Of a stretch of DNA of 41,566 nt, positions 26,851-34,334 are shown one piece after another. A program made the position numbers and the translations under genes. Source of the DNA: Bacillota bacterium (GTDB lineage: Bacteria > Bacillota_C > Negativicutes > JAEYSJ01); NCBI GenBank assembly GCA_023434855.1, contig JAEYSJ010000081.1, positions 1 through 41,566 on the forward strand, given 5' to 3'. The notes under the pieces were generated by a model. That model searched no databases, had not been told where the DNA came from, and saw only the letters and a list, made by a program, of their open reading frames with translations. Numbering within the stretch: position 1 is the stretch's first letter; every line of letters begins with the position of its first letter.

Positions 26851-27927
26851 TTATTTAGCCTCAGCGAGTTTTTCCCGAATGATCAACGCTCTGAGACGAT
26901 CACGTTCTATCGGTTCATCCTGTCTGGCTCCGGCCAGTTTCTGCAAATAATTCGGTCTTGTTGTTACCAGCAGTTCATTAAAAATGCTTGCTGGCGCTTC
27001 ATTAATGATACCTAAATCAATACCTAAACGCACTTCACTCAGTTTGGCCAATGCCTCCTGACCGGAAATACTGCGCGCATACCTCAATAACCCGTACGCC
27101 CGCCATACCCTGTCTGACAAGGCTTCCTCCGACTCGCTCAACAATACATTTCGGGCATTGCGTTCATGGTCTACCACCTGCCTGACAACACTGCTCAGGT
27201 TTTCAATTATTTCCTTTTCAGCATATCCCAATGTCAATTGATTCGATATCTGAAATATATTTCCGACAGCCTCAGTTCCTTCACCATATAACCCCCGAAC
27301 CGTCAATCCTAACTGAGTCGCGGCATTTACAATGCGGTTAATCTGTTTGGTAAGAGCCAAAGCCGGCAAATGGGCCATAACAGACGCTCTTAGTCCTGTA
27401 CCAAGGTTGGTGGGACAAGCCGTCAAATAACCCACTTTCTCATTGAAACCGAAACTGCATTTAGCCTCCAAAGCATCATCAATCCGGTTGGCCATGAACA
27501 GCGCTTCTGTTAAATTCAGGCCAGAAGCCAGGCACTGAATACGCAAATGATCTTCCTCATTAACCATAATACTTACAGCAGCATCATTACGGATGATAAT
27601 AGCACGGTTGTCAGGCTGCTGCGCATGATTGGGGCTGATAATATGTTTTTCCACCAGAACATACCGTTCCAGCGCCGAGAATTTGTCCAACTCGGCAAAT
27701 TCATACCTTTCCGGCTTTTCCGGATTCATGTGATTTAAATCTGTTACCGAGTTTTTCATTTCCGCAACCACAGCCGCCAATTGTCCGGCATCGGCCCGGT
27801 TGGGAAACGGGATGCCTTCCAAATTGCGTGCCAGACGAATACGGCTGGAAAGCACAATATCTCCTTCCTCACCTCCGCCCATCATCCAGGGATTAAGCGG
27901 TTGCTCAACCAAGTCCTCAACTGACAT
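26851..27927 (-). CDS. mcsB: Protein arginine kinase McsB
   Basis: 358 aa, phosphagen-kinase fold. Phosphorylates arginine in client proteins, tagging them for ClpCP, and inactivates CtsR (known in Bacillus). ATP-site arginines lie in VLSSRIRLARNLEGIPFPNR (~23-43). The catalytic-loop segment is GYLTACPTNLGTGLRAS (~165-181), with the conserved Cys. C-terminal VRGLYGEGTEA and RDRLRALIIREKLA complete the family pattern. ATG at 27925-27927 with GGGAGGTGAG. Third gene of the operon. Confidence 0.97.
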   Translation of the reverse strand: MSVEDLVEQPLNPWMMGGGEEGDIVLSSRIRLARNLEGIPFPNRADAGQLAAVVAEMKNSVTDLNHMNPEKPERYEFAELDKFSALERYVLVEKHIISPNHAQQPDNRAIIIRNDAAVSIMVNEEDHLRIQCLASGLNLTEALFMANRIDDALEAKCSFGFNEKVGYLTACPTNLGTGLRASVMAHLPALALTKQINRIVNAATQLGLTVRGLYGEGTEAVGNIFQISNQLTLGYAEKEIIENLSSVVRQVVDHERNARNVLLSESEEALSDRVWRAYGLLRYARSISGQEALAKLSEVRLGIDLGIINEAPASIFNELLVTTRPNYLQKLAGARQDEPIERDRLRALIIREKLAEAK

Positions 27928-27939
27928 ATTCTCACCTCC

Positions 27940-28488
27940 CTAACCCTGCGCTTCTGTAGAATTATCCGGATCGCCATAGATCTTAAGCTCTTTCTCAATT
28001 GCCTTGATTTCATCCCTTACAGTAGCGGCTAATTCATATTCTTCGCGGGTAATATGACGCTCCAAATCCTGTTTCTTACGTTTTAAACGTTGTTTAACTT
28101 CTAATAAACCACCAGTGCGTTTGGGGACCTTACCGGTATGAGCACTGGCACCGTGTATCCTTCTTAATAAGGGCTCCAATCGTTCACCAAATGTAGCGTA
28201 ACAGGTAGTACAGCCAATTTTGCCTGTGCGACTGAATTCACTGTATGTCATGCCGCAGTTACTGCATGCTACCTCAATTTTCGGCTGTTCTTCAAGGAAA
28301 CAGTGACTAAACATTCCCTTGAGAAAATCATGGACCGATAACTTGTTATTCATCGCAAAATTAGCCAGGTTTACTTCCTCGTGCTTTTGTGCACATTCCT
28401 CACATAAGTGTTTTTCGACCTTATGATCATTGATAACCTTGGTAATATGCACACAAGCAGGCCGTTTTTTACAATCATCACATAACAC
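27940..28488 (-). CDS. mcsA: McsA, zinc-binding activator of McsB
   Basis: 182 aa. Four CxxC motifs bind zinc: two near the N-terminus (CDDC, CEEC) and two at ~75-100 (CSNC, CTTC). A C-terminal UVR domain (LERHITREEYELAATVRDEI) follows. It activates McsB and helps regulate CtsR. The start is GTG at 28486-28488 with GGAGGG 9 bp upstream; the ATG just inside is out of frame. Second gene of the operon, 20 bp after ctsR. Confidence 0.95.
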   Translation of the reverse strand: MLCDDCKKRPACVHITKVINDHKVEKHLCEECAQKHEEVNLANFAMNNKLSVHDFLKGMFSHCFLEEQPKIEVACSNCGMTYSEFSRTGKIGCTTCYATFGERLEPLLRRIHGASAHTGKVPKRTGGLLEVKQRLKRKKQDLERHITREEYELAATVRDEIKAIEKELKIYGDPDNSTEAQG

Positions 28489-28508
28489 TTTATGATCCCT
28501 CCTAAGAG

Positions 28509-28955
28509 TCAGGAGAATTTCCCCAGATACAATAATAAAGAGCGTAACATAGGGGCTCTATCCTGTGGTAAAACCTTATCAGAAATTATCGCAAAAAAGT
28601 GTATCATCAAAGCGGCTTCCCGCCCGCTTAACATGCCATGAGAACGTAATCGCTCAACAATTCCCACTACATCATTAAATGAAGCGGCTTCATCAATCTG
28701 CCTGGCGGCATCTTCATAGACAATCCGCTGCACCGGGATACGGGCAATACGGATAAACCCGCCTGAACCGCGTCTTGACTCAACGATAAAGCCACGTTCG
28801 ATTGTAAATCTGGTATTTAGCACATAACTGATCTGGGATGGCGCACATTCAATGGTATCTGCTATTTCATTGCGCCTTAGCACCACAATATCATCTTGTT
28901 CGCCTGATAATTTACGTAAAATAAACTCTTCGATGATATCAGCAAGATTACTCAT
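28509..28955 (-). CDS. ctsR: CtsR heat-shock repressor
   Basis: 148 aa. Represses the class III heat-shock genes including its own operon. The N-terminal winged helix-turn-helix is clear (EIADTIECAPSQISYVLNTR, ~27-46) with wing SRRGSGGFIRI at ~58-68. The C-terminal helical domain (~80-148) is the dimer/McsB-sensitive part. The wing normally reads RGGGG; here the second glycine is serine. ATG at 28953-28955 with GGAGGTG. First gene of the operon; four half sites overlap the promoter. Confidence 0.97.
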   Translation of the reverse strand: MSNLADIIEEFILRKLSGEQDDIVVLRRNEIADTIECAPSQISYVLNTRFTIERGFIVESRRGSGGFIRIARIPVQRIVYEDAARQIDEAASFNDVVGIVERLRSHGMLSGREAALMIHFFAIISDKVLPQDRAPMLRSLLLYLGKFS

Positions 28956-28973
28956 GATACACCTCCTCCGCAG

Positions 28974-29010
28974 TTTGACCTTTTGACTTTATTATATTTG
29001 ACTTTTTGAC
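28974..29010 (-). promoter_or_regulatory. CtsR operators, four GTCAAA half sites
   Basis: GTCAAA (TTTGAC on the plus strand) occurs at 28974, 28982, 28997 and 29005. Two pairs of direct heptads, (A/G)GTCAAA, lie on either side of the -10 box, each pair with cores 8 bp apart. Binding would cover the -10 region and the -35/-10 spacer. The Bacillus consensus separates heptads by three bases; here it is one. Confidence 0.85.
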
Positions 29011-29019
29011 TTTTAGCAA
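28991..29019 (-). promoter_or_regulatory. Sigma-A promoter of the ctsR-clpC operon
   Basis: -10 TATAAT (28991-28996) and -35 TTGCTA (29014-29019), 17-bp spacer on the minus strand. Confidence 0.8.
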
Positions 29020-29050
29020 TAGTTTTTTTTAAAAAAACTAAGAATTATTG
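29020..29050. other. Hairpin between rlmI and the ctsR promoter
   Basis: AGTTTTTTT/AAAAAAACT with outer AGCAATA/TATTGCT pairing across ~29015-29046. It could end rlmI transcription, and it overlaps the ctsR -35 box. It is A/T-rich and weak. Confidence 0.4.
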
Positions 29051-30232
29051 CTACATAACTTGCAGTACCAAAAACTTCAAATACCCTGTCTCAGGCGCAG
29101 CCGGTAAAATAGGATGGTCTTTAGCCTGAGTTCTGTATTCTACCTGGCGTATAACCCGTCTGGCATCCCGGGCGGCATCCACCACGATTGCCTGAAATAA
29201 ATCCCTGTCCATATGATAAGAACAGGAACAAGTCACCAAATAGCCCCCGGGACGTACCATTTTCAGTCCCCGCAGATTTATCTCTTTATAGCCCCGCGCG
29301 GCCCCCTCAATAGAACTCCGGCTTTTCGTAAAGGCTGGCGGATCCAGGATGACCACATCAAACAAGCTATGTTCATCAGCCATCGTTCGCAGACTGTCAA
29401 AAGCATTCGCCACCTTAAAATCGCAAACATTACTTACCCCGTTAAGGGCTGCATTTTCCCTGGCGAGAGTAACCGCCTCCTCCGAAATATCAATTGATGT
29501 AACTTTTTTGGCTCCGTATAAGGCGGCATGTACAGCAAAAGACCCGGTATGGCAAAAGCAATCCAATACCTCAGCCCCTGCCATGAGCGGCTTTAGGAAC
29601 ACCCGGTTTTCCCGCTGGTCATAGAAGAAACCTGTTTTTTGACCATTTTCAATGTCTGCATAAAAGGGAATGCCATTCTCCAACACCTTTATCCTGGTGG
29701 CGAACTTTCCCTTAAGATAGCCCTTCTTTTCGTCAAGACCTTCCAACTTACGCACAGGAACGTCATTACGCTCAAATATGCCTGTCGGGTTAAACATCTC
29801 TTCCAATACCGAAACGATGGTATCCTTATGTACATCAATACCTAATGCCAATGTCTGAATAACCATGTACTCACCGAATTTATCAACAATTAGTGCCGGC
29901 AGAAAGTCGGCTTCCCCATATACCAGACGGCAATATTCCGGCTCATTAATAAATCGCTGCCGGTACTGCCAGGCTGAATGAATGCGTTTTTTAAAAAATT
30001 CCCGGTTAATCTCTTCTTTTTCACGGGTCATAAGGCGCACGATAATTTGTGACTGCGGGTTAATATACCCCCGCCCGATAAACCGCTGCCGGTAATTGTA
30101 TACATCTACAATATCGCCAGGCTGAAACTCGCCGTCAATATAATCAATTTCTGTCTGATATACCCAGGGATGGCCGTTTTCCACGCGATGCTGGGCACCT
30201 TTTCGTAAACTTACATTAGTGCAAATATCCAT
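29051..30232 (-). CDS. rlmI: RlmI-type rRNA cytosine-5 methyltransferase
   Basis: 393 aa. N-terminal PUA domain (KGAQHRVENGHPWVYQTEID, with GDIVDVYNYRQRFIGRGYIN), then an RlmI/RlmK Rossmann methyltransferase: GQKTGFFYDQRENR, AdoMet loop VLDCFCHTGSFAVHAA, and catalytic DPPAFTKS with CSCSYHM. The paired Cys fit an m5C mechanism. Target C1962 of 23S rRNA is inferred from E. coli RlmI. ATG at 30230-30232. It follows the membrane hydrolase gene by 9 bp, probably an operon. Confidence 0.88.
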   Translation of the reverse strand: MDICTNVSLRKGAQHRVENGHPWVYQTEIDYIDGEFQPGDIVDVYNYRQRFIGRGYINPQSQIIVRLMTREKEEINREFFKKRIHSAWQYRQRFINEPEYCRLVYGEADFLPALIVDKFGEYMVIQTLALGIDVHKDTIVSVLEEMFNPTGIFERNDVPVRKLEGLDEKKGYLKGKFATRIKVLENGIPFYADIENGQKTGFFYDQRENRVFLKPLMAGAEVLDCFCHTGSFAVHAALYGAKKVTSIDISEEAVTLARENAALNGVSNVCDFKVANAFDSLRTMADEHSLFDVVILDPPAFTKSRSSIEGAARGYKEINLRGLKMVRPGGYLVTCSCSYHMDRDLFQAIVVDAARDARRVIRQVEYRTQAKDHPILPAAPETGYLKFLVLQVM

Positions 30233-30241
30233 TAATATTCC

Positions 30242-30775
30242 TCATTTCTCTTTCTCTTTCCACCAGCGTTCCAACCACTTATATATAAGATAAATTGCCA
30301 CTGCCGCCATCAGTGTGTTATTAACCATTTTATACTCTGCGGCGAAATATTGTGGTTCCCAATAGGATACCGGACTATGAACCGCCGCTAAAGACAAGGG
30401 ATATAAATAAAAATTTGCGTAGGCAGAGTGAGTCAAACCATCAATTAATAAATGCGTGCCCCAACCGATTACAAATGCCTGAAATTGTTTTACCCAAGGC
30501 AGTAAAGATAAAATAAGGGCAATACTCCATACAACCACCGAGTGTCCAATGAGATCAATCTGTGTCGCCCGGGGATACATAGGCAGAAAGGTCATCATTG
30601 TGCCTGGCGACAGCTCAACCAGATCATTCACATGAAGTTGGCCACGAATAAGCATGATTGCCAGCAATATAAAATAAATATAATCAGGCAGCATCGAACC
30701 GGCAACAAACTGCCAGACTTGCCGGTGCCGCCGGGAAAAAAAATAAATCCAAAAGCCATGATGTAACGTAAACAT
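30242..30775 (-). CDS. Membrane-bound putative metal-dependent hydrolase
   Basis: 177 aa if begun at the ATG at 30773-30775, which has GAGG 7 bp upstream; a longer hydrophobic frame to 30886 opens with a GTG without a ribosome site. Four to five membrane segments. Conserved-looking polar residues are HH (5-6), GSMLPDYIYF (27-36), GHSVVVW and GTHLLIDGLTHS. The pattern resembles the YdjM/DUF457 or DUF4184 group of inner-membrane putative zinc hydrolases; substrate unknown. Cotranscribed with rlmI. Confidence 0.68.
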   Translation of the reverse strand: MFTLHHGFWIYFFSRRHRQVWQFVAGSMLPDYIYFILLAIMLIRGQLHVNDLVELSPGTMMTFLPMYPRATQIDLIGHSVVVWSIALILSLLPWVKQFQAFVIGWGTHLLIDGLTHSAYANFYLYPLSLAAVHSPVSYWEPQYFAAEYKMVNNTLMAAVAIYLIYKWLERWWKEKEK

Positions 30776-30926
30776 GCTTAACCTCACTGCGAATGTCTTG
30801 AAAACCAGCACCGTTAGTGTTGCACAGATGACTGCCAGGTATGTAAGAAAATACACAGCCTTAAAACAATAGAAGATTTTAAACACAGAGAGCGGAGGAA
30901 TTTTAGAAAAGTTACTGAATCCAATA

Positions 30927-30963
30927 GTAATAAAGGCGTGATTTTACTCACGCCCTTTATTAC
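30927..30963 (-). terminator. Terminator of fprA
   Basis: GTAATAAAG-GCGTGA / TCACGCC-CTTTATTAC stem with one bulge, 10 bp past the fprA stop on the minus strand. Confidence 0.75.
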
Positions 30964-30972
30964 CATATTATT

Positions 30973-32157
30973 TTAGCCTGCCATCTCCATTACCTTTTTT
31001 GCGAACTCCAGACCAAACTTAAAGCATTTATCTAACTCTTCTTCATCAGGTATATATTTTATCGTCACACCAGGCTCCAATGCCATCCCTATGCCTTTTA
31101 TCACATCTTCCAACGCCTGCTGTGAACCACCACCCCAGCCATAGGAACCAAAGGCGGCTGCAAGTTTGTTAACTGGGCGGAGGCCTTTAAGATTGGTCAT
31201 AAGGGCTCCCATGGTTGCCAACATGACATTATTTTGCGTAGAAGAGCCAAATAGCAATCCCTTTGCTTCCAGCACTTCCATGACCACTTCACTGCGGTCG
31301 GCAATTGACATCTTGTAGAGTTTGGCCGTAACACCGCCTGCCGCTACCCCTTCCAACATACGCCGGGCCATTTTTTCGGTGCTGCCCCACATACTGTCAT
31401 ACATGATTACCACTTTGGCACTAGTCTGCCCCTTACCCCATTCCGCATATTTCCCCAGAATTTGGGGAATGTGAGTACGCCATACCACTCCATGGCTGGG
31501 AGCAATCATTTTAATCGGCAGTTCAGCAGCTTTATCCAATGCCCTGCCAACCAATTTACCGAAAGGCATCAAAATGTTGGCATAGTATTTAGCTGCCTCA
31601 TACATAACTTCACCAATATCATTTTCATCATCAAACCGTTTACTTGTGCAAATATGCTGTCCAAAAGCATCATTAGAAAATAAGATTTGCGCTTTGTCCA
31701 GGAAGGTAGCCATAGAATCAGGCCAATGCAACATCGGCAAAGGAACAAAATGCAATGTATTGCGACCTAAGTTTAAAGAATCCCCTTCCTTAACAACCTG
31801 AAAATCATAATTTTTTTGGTAATGCTTTAAAATGCCTGATTTGCCTTGATCAGTCAATACCACTTTCGCCTTGGGAGCCTTCTCCATAATCATCGGCAAG
31901 GAACTGGAATGGTCGGGTTCAACATGGTTTGTAATAACATAGTCTATTTTAGCCGGGTCAACAATCTGGCTTATACGTTCAATAAGCTCACCGGCAAATG
32001 GCGCCTTTACAGTATCAATGAGGCAAACCTTCTCATCAACAATTAAGTAGGAGTTATATGTAACACCTCTGGGTGTGGTATATCCATGAAAATCCCGCAA
32101 GTTCCAATCTACCGCACCAACATAATAAACACCTTCAGCCAATTGAATATTGTTCAT
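30973..32157 (-). CDS. fprA: Flavodiiron protein (A-type flavoprotein, FprA)
   Basis: 394 aa. Reduces O2 to water or NO to N2O in anaerobes, with electrons from rubredoxin. The beta-lactamase-like domain keeps all diiron ligands: HVEPDH with His78, Glu80, Asp82, then His144 (PMLHWPD), Asp163 (SNDAFG) and a His in PSHGVVWR. The C-terminal flavodoxin domain starts at ~253 (VVIMYDSMWGSTEKMA). There is no fused rubredoxin or reductase domain. ATG at 32155-32157, with GGAGACGAG upstream; the longer frame to 32202 lacks support. Rubrerythrin lies 2 kb away, a likely companion in oxygen defence. Confidence 0.95.
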   Translation of the reverse strand: MNNIQLAEGVYYVGAVDWNLRDFHGYTTPRGVTYNSYLIVDEKVCLIDTVKAPFAGELIERISQIVDPAKIDYVITNHVEPDHSSSLPMIMEKAPKAKVVLTDQGKSGILKHYQKNYDFQVVKEGDSLNLGRNTLHFVPLPMLHWPDSMATFLDKAQILFSNDAFGQHICTSKRFDDENDIGEVMYEAAKYYANILMPFGKLVGRALDKAAELPIKMIAPSHGVVWRTHIPQILGKYAEWGKGQTSAKVVIMYDSMWGSTEKMARRMLEGVAAGGVTAKLYKMSIADRSEVVMEVLEAKGLLFGSSTQNNVMLATMGALMTNLKGLRPVNKLAAAFGSYGWGGGSQQALEDVIKGIGMALEPGVTIKYIPDEEELDKCFKFGLEFAKKVMEMAG

Positions 32158-32222
32158 TCTTCTCGTCTCCTCTGTTTTGTTTTTTGTTCTCTCAAATAGC
32201 ATGAACGCTAAATTTTATTCTT

Positions 32223-32325
32223 AAGAGACCGGTTCAAATGTTCACCTGCCCAGTGCCTGGATTCAGCGCGAACTGCTCAAAAACTCAGGCAACGACGCAA
32301 ATGGGCCTTTTGAAACAGGCTCTTA
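32223..32325. repeat. Palindromic repeat family C, third copy
   Basis: Arms AAGAGACCGGTTCAAATG (from 32223) and CTTTTGAAACAGGCTCTT (to 32324) are imperfect inverted copies. The sequence AACGACGCAAATGGGC matches AACGACGCAGATGGGC of the T-box copy. The right end runs into the fabK stop codon. Confidence 0.65.
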
Positions 32326-33264
32326 TAGAACTATTCCCGCTGCCTTTTGTAAAACCCTCCGGGCTTCACTGATAATTTCTTCGATAATGTCCCGGGCTGG
32401 TTCCTCTTTTTTAAGGCCTAGCAAACTTTGCCCAGCCAAAACCATGCCATTCTCCACATCACCGCTTTCCATAGCCAAACGGTTGGTCCCTGCAGCCAGG
32501 TGTTCCAGATCTTCAGCCGGGGTGCAGACTCGTTCCAATTCCAGGAACTTATCAGTAAACTTATTTTTCAAGCCACGGACACCATGCCCCATTGTCAGAC
32601 CAGTCACAACCGAATCAGTATCAACTGCTGCAATAAGCTTTTGTTTAACATTTGTATGTACGTTGCACTCTCTGGCCAGCATAAACCGGGTTCCCATTTG
32701 CACTCCGGCGGCTCCCATTAAGAGAGCAGCTGCCAAGCCACGACCATCAGCAAAACCACCGGCGGCAATAACAGGAATATTAACAGCAGGTATAACCTGA
32801 GTCATTAACGCCATGGTAGTCAAAACACCGATATGCCCGCCGGCTTCCAAACCTTCAACAACGATAGCATCCGCGCCTTTATCTTCAACCCGCTGTGCCA
32901 GCCTAACGTTTGGCACCACAGGAACAGTTTTAATACCGGCCTGGCTAAGTTTGTCAAAAAAGGGGATAGGATTACCGGCACCCAAAGTTACGAAGGCCAC
33001 TCGCTCATCACAGATAATATCGACAACCTCATCCTTGTTGGCAGCCATCAATTGTACATTTACCCCAAAAGGTTTGGAAGTTAATGATTTCGCCACACGG
33101 ATCTCCGCACGTACCCATGCTGCCTCATGCCCGCCGGCAGCAATAACACCTGCACCACCGGCTTCTGACACAGCCGCCGCCAGCCGGCCATCGGAAACCC
33201 AGGCCATACCGCCTTGAATAATAGGATATTTAATATTTAAAAGAGTTGTTAATTCTGCGGTCAT
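32323..33264 (-). CDS. fabK: FabK-type enoyl-ACP reductase II (nitronate monooxygenase family)
   Basis: 313 aa FMN-dependent TIM barrel. It resembles FabK throughout: YPIIQGGMAWVSDGRLAAAVSEAGG (shown in part: QGGMAWVSDG at 17-26), KPFGVNVQLM, LGAGNP and EGLEAGGHIG. His144 in GGHIG matches the FabK catalytic His. Function in the last step of fatty-acid elongation is inferred; nitronate monooxygenase activity is the alternative, and the gene is not beside other fab genes. ATG at 33262-33264 with TAGGAGGA. Promoter at 33308-33335. fprA follows on the same strand after a repeat. Confidence 0.82.
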   Translation of the reverse strand: MTAELTTLLNIKYPIIQGGMAWVSDGRLAAAVSEAGGAGVIAAGGHEAAWVRAEIRVAKSLTSKPFGVNVQLMAANKDEVVDIICDERVAFVTLGAGNPIPFFDKLSQAGIKTVPVVPNVRLAQRVEDKGADAIVVEGLEAGGHIGVLTTMALMTQVIPAVNIPVIAAGGFADGRGLAAALLMGAAGVQMGTRFMLARECNVHTNVKQKLIAAVDTDSVVTGLTMGHGVRGLKNKFTDKFLELERVCTPAEDLEHLAAGTNRLAMESGDVENGMVLAGQSLLGLKKEEPARDIIEEIISEARRVLQKAAGIVL

Positions 33265-33307
33265 TAAATTCCTCCTAAATAATTGATAATTACTATTTAT
33301 TAATAAT

Positions 33308-33335
33308 ATTTTAGCACAATTGGCAACAAATGCAA
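33308..33335 (-). promoter_or_regulatory. Sigma-A promoter of fabK
   Basis: -35 TTGCAT (33330-33335), -10 TAAAAT (33308-33313), 16-bp spacer on the minus strand. Confidence 0.6.
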
Positions 33336-33412
33336 GTCTTAGTGGGTATATCAATATGTAAAAAAAGTTATTATATACATAAAAAAATTTTTATCTCGCA
33401 GACAAAATAGTC

Positions 33413-33441
33413 TTTACAATCTTATACCGGGGTTCTATAAT
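33413..33441 (+). promoter_or_regulatory. Sigma-A promoter of the speD homologue
   Basis: -35 TTTACA (33413-33418), -10 TATAAT (33436-33441), 17-bp spacer. The leader is ~135 nt. Confidence 0.8.
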
Positions 33442-33581
33442 GGAAAACTGTACGATACATATGAAGAATGGCGGAACACACAAACTTCATTGCGAAATTA
33501 TGCTTTTCCCCGGAAAAGTCCTGAATTTTAGTATTTATTATATGCCTTAAAGGAAAATGCCGTAGAAAGGAACGCTGTGCG

Positions 33582-34040
33582 ATGAAAGTAATTGGCAAAC
33601 ATCTAACCATTGATATGTATGGCTGTAACTTTGACAACCTGAACAACATTGAATTTATTAAAAGCTCAATGTTTACAGCTATTCAGGAAGCCAATATGAC
33701 CCTTCTGGATTTTACCTCTTACAAATTTGAGCCACAAAACCTGACTATTTTAGCGCTTCTAGCCGAAGGCCATATGAGTATTCATACTTATTCCGCATTA
33801 GGATATGCAGCTGTAGATATATTTATTTGCGGTGATCTTAGCCGTGCAGATAAAGCAGCTGCTGCTTTAAGGCGCTCCATTAAGCCGGAAAAGACTAAAA
33901 CCACGAACATTAAGCGGGGTGACTTCGGTTCGGAAAGCGATATGAAACCCAAAGTCAAAATTAGCATCACCCCTTTGCGCCGTGTGCGTGATACAGGTGC
34001 TAAGATGCTGCATTTTTTAAAGCGTTCGAAATCAAAATAA
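33582..34040 (+). CDS. SpeD (AdoMet decarboxylase) homologue lacking the pyruvoyl serine
   Basis: 152 aa, clearly of the prokaryotic SpeD family: GKHLTIDMYGCNFDNLNN at 5-22 and GYAAVDIFICGD at 74-85, with His68 and Cys83 kept. Canonical enzymes self-cleave at Glu62-Ser63 in an ESH motif to make the pyruvoyl cofactor. Here the codon is GGC and the motif is EGH (62-64). The usual WPE that follows is YSA (70-72), losing the substrate-binding Glu. Classical decarboxylase activity is therefore doubtful. The C-terminus has a basic extension (ending LKRSKSK) beyond the usual length. ATG 33582 with AAGGAA. It has its own good promoter and terminator, so it is expressed, not decayed. Confidence 0.85.
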   Translation: MKVIGKHLTIDMYGCNFDNLNNIEFIKSSMFTAIQEANMTLLDFTSYKFEPQNLTILALLAEGHMSIHTYSALGYAAVDIFICGDLSRADKAAAALRRSIKPEKTKTTNIKRGDFGSESDMKPKVKISITPLRRVRDTGAKMLHFLKRSKSK

Positions 34041-34041
34041 C

Positions 34042-34083
34042 AAAACAGACCTATTCATCGTTCCGGATGAATAGGTCTGTTTT
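34042..34083 (+). terminator. Terminator of the speD homologue
   Basis: 17-18-bp stem AAACAGACCTATTCATC with its inverted copy around GTTCCG, ending in TTTT. Confidence 0.9.
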
Positions 34084-34261
34084 ATGTAGGGAAAAGTCGG
34101 CTCAGGCATAAAGGCAATACTGAATCTTCTAGCAAGAAATATCAATAAGTTAAAAATCATAACCGTTTTAAAACTGGGAAAAAATTAATTTTTTTCCGAC
34201 CAGATTGCCGGTATTCAAAGGCTTGTATCTTTCCTCGACAGGTAAAACTGGAAGTTTTCTC

Positions 34262-34292
34262 TTGACAAATAACAATATTTGAATAATAATAC
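34262..34292 (+). promoter_or_regulatory. Promoter of rubrerythrin
   Basis: -35 TTGACA at 34262-34267; the -10 lies in an A/T-rich run (TAATAATAC, 34284-34292) and cannot be fixed to one hexamer. Confidence 0.55.
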
Positions 34293-34297
34293 TCTAT

Positions 34298-34312
34298 AGA
34301 TAATAATTATAA
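34298..34312. promoter_or_regulatory. PerR-like box upstream of rubrerythrin
   Basis: AGATAATAATTATAA matches the Bacillus PerR consensus TTATAATNATTATAA at all but the first two positions. It lies just downstream of the promoter, where a repressor would block transcription. PerR control of rubrerythrins is known in clostridia; no perR gene is in the window. Confidence 0.6.
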
Positions 34313-34334
34313 ATATTTAGCTGGAGGGATTCTA

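Larger units (their letters stand above)
33265..33581. other. 317-bp divergent intergenic region, fabK-speD
   Basis: Holds the fabK promoter and the speD promoter back to back, plus a ~135-nt speD leader with a CTTTTCC/GGAAAAG hairpin near 33501-33517. No known riboswitch was recognised in the leader. Confidence 0.55.

Noticed and set aside
33442..33581. Riboswitch in the speD leader, and a 36-codon frame starting at 33440
   Set aside because: No known riboswitch core was recognised; the frame has no ribosome site and begins at the promoter -10.
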